Shown here piece after piece: positions 49,946 to 61,697 of a DNA stretch of 64,000 bases (position 1 is the first letter of the stretch; every line of letters begins with the position of its first letter). The position numbers and the translations under genes were made by a program. The notes under the pieces were generated by a model. It was not told the DNA's origin. It worked only from the letters and a program-made list of their open reading frames with translations, and made no database searches. The stretch is from Prosapia bicincta (lineage: Eukaryota; Arthropoda; Insecta; Hemiptera; Cercopidae): positions 94,583,265 through 94,647,264 of the forward strand of contig JBAIZL010000006.1 in assembly GCA_036971475.1 (NCBI GenBank), given 5' to 3'.

Positions 49946-50640
49946 CAAAGTACAGTTGTATAAAATGAATTGCTGTCTCTATTTGTATCTCTCTACAACC
50001 AGGTGGCTACATTACAAAATCAAGTATGCTGAGGTTTAAATATTAAAGACAATGCATATTTAATGTGAAAATAACAGATATTAAAAGAATTACTGCATTT
50101 TATCTAGTTAGTCTAGTAAACGATCAAATAGAATGGACGCACCAATCGGATTGTGCGACCGATCCGCCTTTGTCTCTAGGTAAACACAAGACCTTTGTCC
50201 GACGGCCACACAGGTCGATGACGATGATCACGCACCGCGTCACTAGCGTGACTCCAAGTAGGCCGATCACGTGCCTGCTGGTCACGTCTTTGTACTCTCA
50301 GTTATTGCTCTATTGGAATTATAAGCGGCATTTAAAGCTTTACTCTGGCAATATGCCTAACGTACTGGCCACGTGGGTAGACGCCATCATTAATCGTCCC
50401 TTTTTAAACCTGTTTAGTCAATATTATACGCGCGTTCCTCCTTTATACACCATTATTCCTCTGTTTTCATTTCTTTACGAACATTAACAAGAAAAGGTCA
50501 AGTGTTTAGCTCATGTGTTATAGTGGCATCCTTTAATCTTAGAAAATGTAAAAATATCTGCTCAAGTATTATATCCGCTTTTTTATAAGTAGCGATTGGC
50601 GGAAGAAAAACAAATAATTGCGATAAAACAACTGAAGTTT
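49946..50640. other. No gene seen; unassigned 140-codon frame
   Basis: A frame at 50065-50487 covers a GC-richer patch (50120-50300) but has no recognisable domain, signal or homologous feature. Treated as chance. Confidence 0.4.
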
Positions 50641-50644
50641 AAAA

Positions 50645-51335
50645 GAAACTATCTACAGGTTAGTTAGGTTTGGTTTACAAAGACAATAAGGAACCAAATT
50701 CGAATAAAAGATAAACTGACATTGAATAGAAACAATTAAAATAATTACAGAATAGTATAGGTTTGCAAAAATTTAGGTATAGTGAAAAAAAAGTGTACAC
50801 AAAAGAAAAACTGACATTGAGCATAAACAACTTGAAAATCTATCAGCAGAGGTTTATAAAGGCACAAGTACAATAAGGAAACAATGACGTGTAAACAAAA
50901 GATAAACGGATATTTGATATAAATCTATACGCAGTGTGGCAGAGGTTTTCAAAGATATAAGTAGAATAAGGAAACAAACACGTGTAAACAAGAGATAAAC
51001 TGTCATTGAATATAAACAACTTGGAAATATATCGGCAGAGTAGCAGAGGTTTACAAAAATGTAGGTAGAATAAGGAAACAAAGACGTGTAAACAAGAGAT
51101 AAACTAACATTGAATATAAACAAATTGGAAATATATCCAAAGAGTAGCAGTGGTTTACAAATTTATAAGTAGGATGAGGAAACGAAAACGTGTAAATAAA
51201 AGATAAAGTGAAATTGAATATACACATCTTTGAAATCTATCCTCAGAGGATTACAAAAATACAGATACAATAAGGAAACAAAGACATCTAAACATCAGAG
51301 GAACTGACATTGAATATAACCAACATTAAATTTAC
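50645..51335. repeat. ~104-bp tandem array, about 6 units
   Basis: GTAGAATAAGGAAACAAA recurs at 50961 and 51065, and GTAGGATGAGGAAACGAAA at 51169, exactly 104 bp apart. Each unit has AAGAGATAAACTGACATTGA-type and GAATATAAACAAC words. Outer units are more diverged. Confidence 0.9.
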
Positions 51336-53609
51336 AGTGAAATTGTAGGTATAAATTTTAAAGATAAAATTTATTTTGCTAATTTTGGATATTATAATTC
51401 AATCCAATATTAAAACAAACTAAACAGCACCATTTTTGTGACTCAGAGGGTTGATTGGAATGAGGAATTTTCATGACAGTTGGCAGGTTCTTTTGGAAAT
51501 TATAATCTCTAGGTCTGTATAACATTATAACTAAATGAAATATACAGAGACAGTGTAAATAGTTGGCTTTACGTGACTTGAGGGAGTGGGAAGGGGGTGA
51601 GGAGGTGAGGGTGTAAAAGCTTTTTAGTTAATGCTTCTATCTATTGCCATGCAAACAAGAGTTTTGCATTAGTTAACATTCTTTTGTTCAAATATTCAAG
51701 TTATAACCGCTTAAAATTAACTTGTGTCTGTTCTTTATCAAGGACGTAGGATTTTTATGTGTAACATAAGTGTTACTTTGTAACTATCATGGTATATATT
51801 CTAGTACTTTATGGAGTTCGTGAAATGATTTTTTAAACAGATATTGTTGGCTATTTTAACCAGCATTTTAGTTATTTTTCGACCCTGTGTTTTCTTTTAT
51901 TCGACGATATAAATCGTAAAAGGCATACGTCACATGTTTTTTTTTCACAAACATGAGACAATCGATTGAACTTACTGTAAAAATATGAGACAATCGATTG
52001 AAGCAAAATTGACGCGAACAACGGCGACACATCCATTAACGGGAGGCTGGTGGAAGCGTGATAACGGGTGGTACTACCCTCCCCCCCCCCAGTTTGGGCA
52101 GCAAATTGAATTTCCTTTAGGTTGTTGCTTCTTACCCTTCTTTTTTTACCAAAACAAATAAAATCATCTTGGACGTTTTCCTAACTTAATTTCTGTTTAA
52201 AAGATTGTAAAACGAATGCACTTTCAGTACGAAGGCCTTATAACAGAACATTCTTTCTTGCAATAATAAATTTTGCGGGAAAATGGCGTTCGTGGTAAAC
52301 TGGTTGCAGTTTTAAAGACTTGTTTACGTTTCATCTGCGTTTGTAAAATTAACAAAAATTGAAACTTCCATTGTATAGCTGTCCTAACTTATTGATTCAG
52401 TGCGATGTTTCAATATTTCGTAAATCGATACAAATTTATATTCGGATAATTTGTCGTCATCTAAAAGTTAAACTTAAGTCAATCGTTCTAGAATTCAGCA
52501 ACCACAACGGTTATACTCAGAAAGGAACAATAATAGCTGCATTTAAATAAGCAATATATTTATATATAACGTATGTATTACAGCTTCCGTGCCGCCTCAG
52601 TCCCCAATATACAGTTTCTTGTGCTATGAGCTATGTTAATGCCTCTTCTAGGTTTCTTGCAGTCATTGCTTCGCCGATGACATCACACCCAACTTCTTCG
52701 TAGCCATCACCTCTTTCTTTTTTCAGACGGAATCCGCTCTAGTACCTTTCAGGGCGACCTGTCTTCTTCCATCCTCTTTACACGTCCAAATCATACCAAT
52801 TGCCTTCGTTCTATGTCTTCCCTTATACATTTGTAAACCAAATAAACAATACAAATCATTTCCTTTACAGATATGAACCAAAAAAAAGAATACAAAATAT
52901 TTCTCTTATTAAAATGAACAAAACAAACAAAACGTTTTTCTTATACAAAAAAGACGTTTTTTCTATATTTCTTGTTTTTACATGTTTTAATGTGGTAAAA
53001 GTACAGTCACTGCGAAATCTTGTCACAATGGGGACGATTTGGATGAAGTCTGGATGGACATCGATAATCCAAACTGTTAAGTGGTAAATGTTTATTCGAT
53101 TATTGCATGCAGTTCGATTCTGAAGTAAGTGAATAAATTTGCTCTCACTCACGTTTGCTCAGAGACAACACTATAGTGTACTTGAGGGTAGATGAAAGCC
53201 CCGATTCTTTAGCAAAAGCTCCCTAAATTGTAAACGTCAAGTCTCAATCAAGGTATAAAATGGTGAAATATCCGGTAGCTTTTCTGAAGGATTTAGAACA
53301 ATAATCTGTTTCTGCGATAGAATACCTAAGAAGTGAACGCGGACTCTGAACATAGCTGAATGACTGTAGCCTCAATTCTCTGCTCAAGGTTTGTTTGAAA
53401 CTAGTGTTCGGTTCCTCGCCATGGATATGGAGGGGTGTAAACATTTTTTGTACAACCTAGACTAAATTTAGATATCTAGCGAGCTTCTGATGACATTTTG
53501 CCGGAATTTGAAATGTTTTATATTGCATTTATGCCATAAATTGAAGTTGAAACGGATATTTTAATACAAAAAATACACAAGTTATTCTTCAGTTAAACAA
53601 TGTTTTTAT
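51336..53609. other. No gene seen
   Basis: A short duplication (ATGAGACAATCGATTGAA at 51953 and 51986) and a C10 run at 52081-52092 are the only structures. Overlapping opposed frames at 52800-53152 are AT-rich noise. Confidence 0.5.
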
Positions 53610-53720
53610 ATAGTTTACTTATTTAGCAATGATAACATATGATCTCATGCAACAGCTGATTTTGTGTTACAAGTTATATTGAACATCTGTTTTGCACGTA
53701 GGTTATTGTTAGTTTTATGT
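53610..53720 (-). repeat. R-family fragment
   Basis: GATAACATATGATCTCATGC, AACAGCTGATTTTGTGTTAC and CATCTGTTTTGCACGTAGGT correspond to the central CAGCTG section. Confidence 0.55.
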
Positions 53721-53855
53721 TTGTTATGGAGTATGACTGTTATTGTCTTGACGGATGCATTAAGATTATGAATATAAGCAGAATTAGGATTGGGTGATTA
53801 CATTAGGTTCATCTACAGTAAAACCTCATTGAAGTGGGTATAGAAGTGTCACGTA

Positions 53856-54176
53856 TAGTGTGGATCACGTAACTGTGCACTTGGCCCTGAGAGATCGCAT
53901 GGAATTTCTCGTGTACTACCATTTCTGAAAACATGTTACATTTTCAGAATATTATATACATCAACAGCTTCTGCATTCGATATGTCTACACATATTTCAA
54001 CATTGTTTGTTTTACCATACCGAAACTAATTTATCATTACCTGATACCAACCGTCTCATGCAAGTCAGTGTTTTTACAGTCCTTAACATCTTTGTAGGAA
54101 AGTATTTATACTAACTCTCACGTCTCTCCTACTGCTATCTCTCAAGGCCAAGTGCACGGTTACGTGGAGCGCACTA
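53856..54176 (+). mobile_element. MITE family M, copy M2
   Basis: TAGTGTGGATCACGTAACTG at the left and GGTTACGTGGAGCGCACTA at the right are terminal inverted repeats extending inward through GCACTTGGCC / GGCCAAGTGC and GAGAGATCGCA. TA dinucleotides flank both ends (53854-53855, 54177-54178), the target choice of Tc1/mariner-type transposons. 321 bp, non-coding. Confidence 0.8.
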
Positions 54177-54407
54177 TACACCCAAAGTAGACCTATCCTC
54201 TATCGTTATAAAAGGATGCCCGTCAGGTACTTTGTAAGAAAATTTGTAATTTAGTGGGCAGCGTAGTTTACTACCCTCATGTTAAACCACTCTTAATCGG
54301 GGGTTTGCTTAGAAAAGGCTTTTTTGAGTCAGCAGTCATTACAAGACTTTTAAACCAACTTTTTTTTTGTGTCAATAATAAATCGTATTAGTTTTTAGTA
54401 ATAAGTG

Positions 54408-54660
54408 AGCTAGCTTGTGAGTTAAGGTAGTAAATATATAAATGACTGCACACGGACTCGCAAAACAATATAATTTATTGTCATACTCGCTTGTATAATA
54501 TCATGATCAGTGATACTACTACAACTGAGTGTTGCAGTGGTAAATTTGTTGTAGTATCACTGATGATGGCATTAATCATTGAAACGCGTGTAACAATAAA
54601 TTATATGTTTTGAGAGATCGTGGGCAGTTACTTATTTATTTACTTGATAGTTTTGTACAC
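54408..54660. mobile_element. P9: palindromic element with paired hammerhead-like motifs
   Basis: Arms about 54430-54533 and 54548-54645 (AACAATATAATTTATTGTCA and ACAATAAATTATATGTTTTG), with ACTACTACAAC/GTTGTAGT at the centre. The left motif (minus) has CTGATCA and a lost GAA box but keeps helix I ATCA/TGAC in part. The right motif (plus, 54560-54590) has CTGATGA, GAA, ACGCGT, then G at the cleavage position. Both decayed. Confidence 0.65.
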
Positions 54661-55070
54661 TTTGCAAAATACATTTATTATGCATCCATATAGACTATTA
54701 AAAGCGTTTGTTACCCACAGCTACGCATAACCCTTCAGTGGCATGATAAATCACACATCAGTGCTTCGAATATTAATTGTCTTTGAGTTTGAAACGGTTC
54801 AATGAAGATGTTGTAATTAATTGTCAAACCATTGTTTATCGCCCGAATTATCTGTCCTTTAATAATTAGTAATAATTAAATACAAAACCCACAGAGGTAA
54901 ATCCATTTATTGTGGACATTGATAATGCGTGAGTGAGCGCGCGCGCGTGTAACAAAATAACTAAATTTAATAATTTGTAATAATTTCATAATACTTAAAA
55001 TGTAAACAATTCCATTACTGGTGATTATTCGGTAAGGAAAGTAGGTTCCTCTGTAAAGTGCAAACACTTG
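54661..55070. other. No gene seen
   Basis: AT-rich; GAGCGCGCGCGCGTGT at 54936 is a short potential Z-DNA tract. Confidence 0.5.
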
Positions 55071-55102
55071 TAATTCCTTCTACAGTATTAATTTCACACT
55101 CT

Positions 55103-55413
<311 letters not shown>

Positions 55414-55424
55414 GTCAAAATACA

Positions 55425-55600
55425 AATACAAGATTGTTATTCAATTTACAATTCAAAGTGTTTTGTAGGCAAACAGTACCAACATCATCAGGAATATTAA
55501 ACATCATTGGTTTCATATTCCTGATGATGTTAGTACTGTTTTCCAACGAAAAGCTTTGAATTGTAAATTCAATAATAATTCTTGTATCTGTATTTGTTTG
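55425..55600. mobile_element. P14: palindromic element with paired hammerhead motifs
   Basis: AATTTACAATTCAAAG and its inverse GCTTTGAATTGTAAATT, plus AGTACCAACATCATCAGGAA and inverse, define arms of about 75 bp around a 25-bp centre. AAGCTT class. The left GAA box has decayed (minus strand reads AAAACACTTTGAAT). Confidence 0.7.
55517..55561 (+). ncRNA. Hammerhead ribozyme-like motif (P14 right)
   Basis: ATTC 55517-55520 pairs with GAAT 55558-55561. CTGATGA 55521-55527, T, GTTAG/CCAAC helix II with one mismatch, GAA 55548-55550, AAGCTT 55551-55556, U17 at 55557. Compared with P7 (ATTC/GGAT), one G-U pair is A-U here. Confidence 0.62.
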
Positions 55601-55621
55601 TGTATGTATTTATATACATAT

Positions 55622-55683
<62 letters not shown>

Positions 55684-56125
55684 TTCAAATTTTTAATCTT
55701 TCATAAAATACTTTTTAAAATATCCACTCAAGTTCAAATACCTTTATTTTATTCTTGTAGTTCATGACACTTTATTTTAATAGAGTTATTCAAATAAAGT
55801 TATTCACACAGTTGCAACACAGTTATTCACTAAATGAATATAATGATGAATTAATTTAGGTTTTATATAGGAGAAAAACGTTTTATAAAATGGGTCAAAT
55901 TATGCAATATAGTTGTTTTGTCTCATTTACCTTAAAATAAGTAATAAAATATGATTTCATAAATCAGCTGATTTCATGTTATAGGTTATGTAGCAGAACA
56001 GCTGTTTTAACACGTAGGTTATCTTATTGTTCATAACAATTTTAATTATTTATTAAAAAGTAACGAAAATTAAATTTTCCTTTGTTGACCTAAGTAGGAA
56101 TTGACTTTGAAATATTTTTGTTTAT

Positions 56126-56808
56126 ATTATTAGATTTTAGAAAATGTATAAAAGTTATTCACACGATTTCGTTTATATTCAGATTTCCACCTGCCATTGG
56201 TTAGGACGGAACGGTTTGCCTGTAATAGGTTTGTATTGCCTTCGCTAAACATACTCACATGCATAAAGTAAGTAAATGAATCTCCGTCAATAGCAGTAAA
56301 GTTGTTTAAATACGGGTCTGACATAGTCCCCATTTAATCGTGTTGTTTGAGTAGGGTTCCACGAGGATCTTGCCAACCCCTTTGTATTGGGGGCAGCTAA
56401 TCTTCACTCCACCGAAGGATTGCAATAACAAAAAGTATAATTTAATTTGCGGATGAATTTCCTTTGTATCGATACCACAGGATTATTTTTTGAAAAGTTA
56501 ATCATTTTATTTTATCCCTCATCAAAACTTTCTGAAATATTAAAATTGAAATCAGTTTAGAACGTCAGCCTAATGACGTCATTGAATAATATCAGGTATT
56601 TTTCATATTATTCAAATTTTATTTCAGAATATAATTAGATTCTATCAAAGATATCTTCGAACATATTTACATTCTAAATGATTGAATAAATACATATTTA
56701 TATATCGAAATCTTGTTGCTGTTCATGACGAGCTGATTGTTAATTCTTACTACACTTTTGCTATTACTCGCGACCAGAGTTTTTGTTAACTAAAGGTCGT
56801 TAAACTGT
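56126..56808. other. No gene seen
   Basis: Unique-looking AT-rich DNA downstream (minus-strand sense) of the Penelope-like remnant. Confidence 0.5.
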
Positions 56809-56821
56809 TAACTTACACTTG

Positions 56822-56857
56822 GAGGCAAACGTTATCGTCTTACGTCTTCTTCAGCCT
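56822..56857 (-). ncRNA. Hammerhead-like motif after the PLE stop codon
   Basis: Begins 13 bp beyond the TAG: AGG (56857-56855), CTGAAGA (56854-56848), A, a region where I cannot pair helix II well, GAT in place of GAA, AACGTT, T, G, CCT. The inverted copy at 57228 keeps GAA and lacks the extra G, giving AGG/CCT as helix I. This copy is probably inactive. Confidence 0.5.
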
Positions 56858-56870
56858 AGTATATTTGCCG

Positions 56871-57229
56871 CTAGGAATGCTGCTGTTGTGCTTCCTCGGT
56901 ACCATTATTTTGAAAATTAAAAGTGATGTGATTGAAGAGTGTGTGATCTGTGCCGTGTTTGTTAATGTAAGATGTAATTTTTATGTGTGTTGTTATGTCT
57001 ATATATTTCATACTGTTCTAGTGTGTTTAATTTATGGCCTTTGTTGCATGTGTGGAGGATGCTCATGTTATTTTTCATACATTTTCATGAGTGTTTAGTG
57101 TCCATGAGGTGATTTGCGAAGGCGGATTCCAATAGTAGTGTACAGTGCGCTTTTGTGTTCTTTATATCTTTCGACGAAAGACCTGCCTGTTTGTCCAATA
57201 TAGAACTTATTGCAGTTGCTGTATTTTAG
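56871..57229 (-). pseudogene. Penelope-like GIY-YIG endonuclease, C-terminal remnant
   Basis: Minus-strand translation gives CNKFYIGQTGRSF, then RYKEH, then after a frameshift AFANHLMDTKHS, an in-frame TGA, NMSILHTCNKG, KLNTLEQYEIYRH, another frameshift and a terminal TAG at 56873-56871. The YIGQTGRSF-(R)YKEH-HL..KHS-LEQYEIY order is the signature of the GIY-YIG endonuclease domain fused behind reverse transcriptase in Penelope-like elements: YIG, the arginine a few residues on, and the glutamate of LEQYEIY are the expected active-site features. The reverse transcriptase part is absent (5' truncation at about 57229). At least two frameshifts and one stop make it dead. The plus-strand frame at 56865-57098 is merely its antisense. 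Confidence 0.85.
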
Positions 57230-57261
57230 TAAGACGAAAACGTTTCCTCCAAGTGTATTTA
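57228..57261 (+). repeat. Inverted partial terminal repeat of the PLE remnant
   Basis: Plus-strand GTAAGAC, GAA, AACGTT, T, CCTCCAAGTGTA matches the minus-strand end at 56809-56845 with about four substitutions and one indel. It contains only the 3' half of a hammerhead motif. Confidence 0.7.
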
Positions 57262-57365
57262 TATAATTTCAGAAATATAATTGCTATGGCGTATGTTATC
57301 CACTAATTTATAAAACTTAATTTATTTTAAATATTAACCTACTGGTAACGAATCGGAGAAACTGT

Positions 57366-57595
57366 GGTGTAATTTTTAATTATAAATAAATAAAACTTCT
57401 TAAACCATAAAACCTTCTTATTAATGGCCTGATGTACATTTCGATTGCAAAAGAATCATCTTCATAACAAATTACAAGAATTAGAGTTAGTTTTGTAGGG
57501 ATTTCCTCTGAAGATAATTGTTCCGAAGTGTACATGACGATATTAAAAATGTGTTTGTGCTTCAAGAGGTTTTATTTATTTATTTACAACTAACC
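57366..57595. mobile_element. P10: palindromic element, relative of P6
   Basis: AATAAATAAAACTTCTTAAA at 57386 and AAGAGGTTTTATTTATTTAT at 57565 are outer inverted parts. The left motif (minus, about 57430-57475) has ATGAAGA, GCAATC, GAA, ATGTACAT, C, AGG. The right motif (plus, 57505-57540) has CCT, CTGAAGA, T, then a GAA box changed to GAAGTG. It lies just upstream (minus-strand sense) of the PLE remnant but is of a different helix III class. Confidence 0.65.
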
Positions 57596-58559
57596 TGCTA
57601 GTATGTTTTTTTTCAAATTTTAGCAAGCTCTTAAAATGTGTACCAGCTTTGCAATATAGATCAATATACCTCAGTAGTTAGCTCTTTGCAATATACCTCA
57701 GTAGTTGGCTCTTTGCAATATATCGCTTCTGTCACTAATGTCCTGCCCTTGCTAATAAATTGAAACAAGTTTTACAGTCGGTCTTGGTGAAATATTTAGC
57801 ATTGCATAAAATTCCGCTAAAAATTTAAAACCTTGAAATACACTATAACGTCGGATATTTATGCAGACTAGAAATAAAATCAATAGTGATAAGTTGTTAA
57901 GAACATTTCGAAAAGTTATTGATTAATCGGTCGTACGGAAAGAGCGCCTAAAAAACTTAATGGAAACATTTATTGTCAGTGCGAAAAGTGTTGATTTCCC
58001 CGGGAAAAGAAGACACCTTCAATGGGGCTTTGCAAAAAGACATTAACAATAGATTCTCCCAAAAGTCGTTAAATCTGAAGGAATAGCTGTTACCATCGCT
58101 ATCAACAGATGTGCTTTTACGTTCAATTAATAAGTTTAGGTTTGAAGTTAAAATTGACTTTGTTTAACGACCAGTGATATTCAGAAGTATTTTCTACAGA
58201 TGTATAATAAAATTTTACCTCTGGAGGTACAAAGTTTTCGTGCGTTCGGGACCGAGTTTCGCAGACTTAATCGCACTCTTTACTGCTGTTCATTCCTTGT
58301 TTACGATGCTTTGATATGTAGAATAATTCAACTTAATTATTTTAGTGTCCTTTCTTTACGATTGGAGCGCTTCCGTAGTTTAGTGATCCTAAAACTGATT
58401 TCCTTCCAACACATGGCAGCAGCAATGCATTAAACACCTTCTATTGGATTTCTTTAGATGATGGTGTTTGGTAAAATAATTTTTATATAGACTAACCAAT
58501 AACATTGTTAACGGTTTTAAACATTGCATCGTTATAGAGAGTTAAGTAACTAAGTTTGG
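57596..58559. other. No gene seen; short ~30-bp duplication
   Basis: GCAATATACCTCAGTAGTT-type units repeat at 57650-57725. A 77-codon frame at 58200-58433 is unidentified and not called. Confidence 0.5.
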
Positions 58560-59110
58560 AAGATAACTAGACGAGTAAAGACATACTCAAACTCACAATT
58601 AATAATTTTATTCACTTACAAAGTCATCATCAGTGTGTATCGGTACTTCAGTACCAAATTACAACTTTGGTTTGAGTTATAAGTTGGAGTTTGTAGTATC
58701 ATTACTCATTGATGATCATGACTTTGTCATTGATACGCGTCTAAGTGAATACATTATTAATTTGTGAGTTTGCGCACAGTGCGAACCAAGTAACCGTTCA
58801 CTTGGCCTTGCGTGTACTACATGTTACATGTTGGGAATGTTCATTACATCAACAGCTTCTGCATCCAATATGTCTCCATATTTCAAGAATGTTTGCTATT
58901 TCATATCGATCTAATTTATCTAATATTGACCGTGTCATGCAAGTCAGTATTTTGACAGCCCTTATTATATGTGTAGGAAAGTATTTATACAGACCCTCTT
59001 ATCTCCTACCACGCCTACTGCGATCTCTCAAGGCCAAGTGCGCGGTTACTTGGTCCGCACTGTAGATCTTTTATTTGTTATAAGCCTAACCTCACAAGCT
59101 GACCTCTAAA
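58560..59110. mobile_element. P11: palindromic element split by a MITE
   Basis: AACTCACAATTAATAATTTT at the left and ATTATTAATTTGTGAGTTTG at the right are inverted partners; the sequence resumes after the MITE with CTTTTATTTGTTATAAGCC and CCTCACAAGCTGACCTC, as in the element at 49790. The left motif (minus) keeps CTGATGA but lost its GAA box by deletion. The right motif (plus, 58709-58742) reads TTGATGA, T, CATGAC-TTT-GTCATT, GAT, ACGCGT, C. Both are likely inactive. Confidence 0.7.
58777..59062 (+). mobile_element. MITE family M, copy M3, nested in P11
   Basis: CAGTGCGAACCAAGTAACCG and CGGTTACTTGGTCCGCACTG are terminal inverted repeats. Flanks are CA (58775-58776) and TA (59063-59064). Removing the element and one TA gives GAGTTTGCGTAGATCTTTTA, which aligns with GAGTTTTGTGTACGTTTTTA in the uninterrupted relative at 49896, so the target was TA. 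286 bp, non-coding; the 106-codon frame across it is a by-product. Confidence 0.82.
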
Positions 59111-61280
59111 AATTGTTTGTAAGGTAATACAAAAATGTTTGAAATGTTTTATCTTCCCGTTTACCAACTTTTCGTCATCTGTACAGTTCTTTGAGTTGTA
59201 TGGCCTCATTTAGTAAAGAAGAGTCTATAAACTCGATATTCCAAACGAAACTGCTCTTTCAATGGATAATTTTCAGATAAAATATCAGATAATGCGGTGA
59301 AATTCGAGATTAAATAACCTTTCAAGAAAGAAACCCGAATGGTAAAACTTTGTAGTAGATCAGAATGCAAAGAGTTCCGGATTATGTGTAACTAAAATGC
59401 GGAATTACCTTACAATCACATTGTCAGTGGGTTAACTATAACAGCTGTGCAAGCAAACATCTATGTACACAAAGAGAAATTATTATTTCAGTTTATAATC
59501 CGGCCTGCAACAGCGTCAGTTGTCCGCGTCTGAAATGTAGCTTAGATGCAGAAGCTGTATACGTCAGCTTACTTGGAGAAGGATATTTAGGATTATCCTC
59601 TGTGGGTAATAATGGTCTCAGTGCTTGTCGTTTGTCACATTGTATGTTCGTAGCGGAGATATTAATGAGGGAGTGGGGTTATGTCCTGCATTGTTTCCCT
59701 CAGGTTATCTAGATGTATTCTCAACGTAACTAGCAACACTTTTAACTATCTATTACTCTAAGCTAGGTGCATTTTATAATTGTTTTAGTTACTGTTTTCA
59801 ATATAACTTACTGGAACAGACGTCTGTTAATGTGGTTAAAGGAAAAACACTGACGGATAAAGCATGATATATATATATATATATATATACATACACGTAA
59901 AAGTCCAGGTGTAATCCTAGAACTATAAGGTACTTAGCAAGTTTTGATAATGCTGATACTACCAATCAGCAAAAAACTTCAATGTGTAAAGAAAAAGAAA
60001 ATAAAAATTCTTGCTTATGAAAGTGTTTTTTGATCACACACATATTTATATGTGTGCTTCATATTAATATAAATAATATACAATATATTAAATATAGCAA
60101 TTTATAGTATTTTAGTTGTGTCGTTTCTAAACCTAACCGATTTTCAGTTTTAGCCTAGTCTTCTTTCATCATATTTCATCAGTTGCTTCTTACTTTCCTT
60201 AGTTCTCCTTTAAGCTCTGTATATCAGCGTACTCTGTATTTTACTTTTGTATATTTTTATTGCTTTCTTTATCTGTGTACTTCACAATACTTCATTAACA
60301 GATTTATTTATTCTCGGTGCTCTATTAATTCTTGATGTGATGTTTGTCCTTCGTCCCTTTTTAATTAACTTACAAATATATATAATCTTCAATTTTTGAA
60401 CAGTTCGTTGTTATTAATGTTTTAATCTTCTGCCTCACTACCTGTTACGAGTATTTTCAAAGGTTTCTTGTATTTTCATATTCTTGCTTAAATTTACGAA
60501 TCGTAAATAGTAGATACTCTTTTCCATGTATAAAAACCACCTGATTGTCCGCGATTTGCAGTGAATATAAACTATTGCCATTGTGAATTTGAATCACTAT
60601 CAATCCCGTGGCATTAACGTTTCCATTGCCCACGTACTTTTGGAGAAATGCAGCATCCTTGACTTGGGCTTCTATTTATTTCGAACGGTTCTGATGTGCT
60701 TACTGATCAGAAATGATTTCATATTGTTTACGTTTTATACCGCATTCATTAATGAATGTTTAATATTCGTATGCTGTGCATCTCGATGAAAACATCATAT
60801 GCATTTTGTGAATCTAAAAAGAACTATATGTATTATCCTGTCTTGCTAATTTTTCCTCGATAACTTGTTTAAGGAACAAAACATTCGTACGTGACTCTCC
60901 CCCTGTAAAATCCAAGGGAACCGAGAAGAAACCTCATAAAATAGGTGAATGAGATTTAGAATTTAATAAGAGAAGCAACAACTAAATATAGTCGTATGTG
61001 GTTGATAGAAAACGAATTAAAAAAAAGCACAAAGGAATTATTTATATTTTAAAAGCATGAATAATTACAATATTTTAAATTACTATTGTATTTTTGTAGC
61101 AGATTGAAAACCATGTGTAGGAAATATTTTAAGCTATAACTTAACAATCTATTCACAATTTCAAAATGTCAATAATGATAACATATTTAAATAAGTATGA
61201 TCTGAGCATTTTACAAATTTTTAGCAGCTTATTGGCCACTTCAAACATCTAGGCTTTCGTTTTGTTAAAACCATGTCTCC
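59111..61280. other. No gene seen; (AT)n at 59868-59889
   Basis: AT-rich, with GC-richer parts around 59480-59660. No frame with a recognisable domain. Confidence 0.5.
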
Positions 61281-61289
61281 CATCCTATA

Positions 61290-61424
61290 TATAAATCTCT
61301 CTCCCTCTCCCTCTCTCATCCCATCCTCACCTCGCTTTCTACCCCACCCTCTCTCCCTCCCTCTCTCCACCCTCTTTCCCCCTCTCTTTCTCTCTGTCTT
61401 TCTCTTTCCCTCTCCCTCTCTTTT

Positions 61425-61471
<47 letters not shown>
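61290..61471. repeat. Polypyrimidine tract and (AT)n
   Basis: CTCTCCC-rich low-complexity DNA on the plus strand, ending in (TC)n and (AT)n directly left of P12. Confidence 0.92.
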
Positions 61472-61474
<3 letters not shown>

Positions 61475-61540
61475 CGTTTTCTTGTTTAATAATTTAAAAC
61501 AACATAGGTTATACAAATACAAGTATATTTATTAATTTAT

Positions 61541-61585
61541 ATCCAAAGCTTTTTGTTGGTAAACAGTACCAACATCATCAGGAAT
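61541..61585 (-). ncRNA. Hammerhead ribozyme-like motif (P12 left)
   Basis: Minus-strand mirror of the motif at 61606: ATTC, CTGATGA, T, GTTGGT hairpin ACCAAC, with the G of the GAA box changed to A (minus strand reads CCAACAAAAAGCTTT). That hits invariant G12, so it is probably inactive. Confidence 0.6.
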
Positions 61586-61605
61586 GAAAATTACAATCAA
61601 TTTTC

Positions 61606-61650
61606 ATTCCTGATGATGTTGGTACTGTTTACCAACGAAAAGCTTTGGAT
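61606..61650 (+). ncRNA. Hammerhead ribozyme-like motif (P12 right)
   Basis: ATTC 61606-61609 pairs with GGAT 61647-61650. CTGATGA 61610-61616, T, GTTGGT/ACCAAC six-pair helix II, GAA 61637-61639, AAGCTT 61640-61645, U17 at 61646. Core complete. Confidence 0.7.
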
Positions 61651-61697
61651 ATAAATTAATAAATATACTTGTATTTGAATAACCTATGTTGTTTTAA

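Larger units (their letters stand above)
56809..57261 (-). mobile_element. Penelope-like element remnant with inverted hammerhead ends
   Basis: The block 56809-56845 (minus strand GTAAGACGATAACGTTT, CCTCCAAGTGTAAG) is repeated inverted at 57228-57261 (plus strand GTAAGACGAAAACGTTT, CCTCCAAGTGTATT). Between them lies a broken GIY-YIG endonuclease frame on the minus strand. The left repeat contains the hammerhead 3' half on the minus strand and the right repeat the same half on the plus strand, the divergent geometry of P1-P14. A 5'-truncated copy with an inverted partial terminal repeat at its 5' end is a known form of Penelope-like elements. Confidence 0.75.

Noticed and set aside
50065..50487. 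140-codon ATG frame
   Set aside because: No recognisable domain, no codon or compositional signal beyond a local GC patch, and no splice or promoter context.
53486..53530. CTGATGA...GAAATG as another hammerhead
   Set aside because: Helix II and helix I do not pair and the spacing after CTGATGA lacks a hairpin; likely chance.
56865..57098. 77-codon plus-strand frame
   Set aside because: Antisense of the Penelope-like endonuclease remnant on the minus strand.
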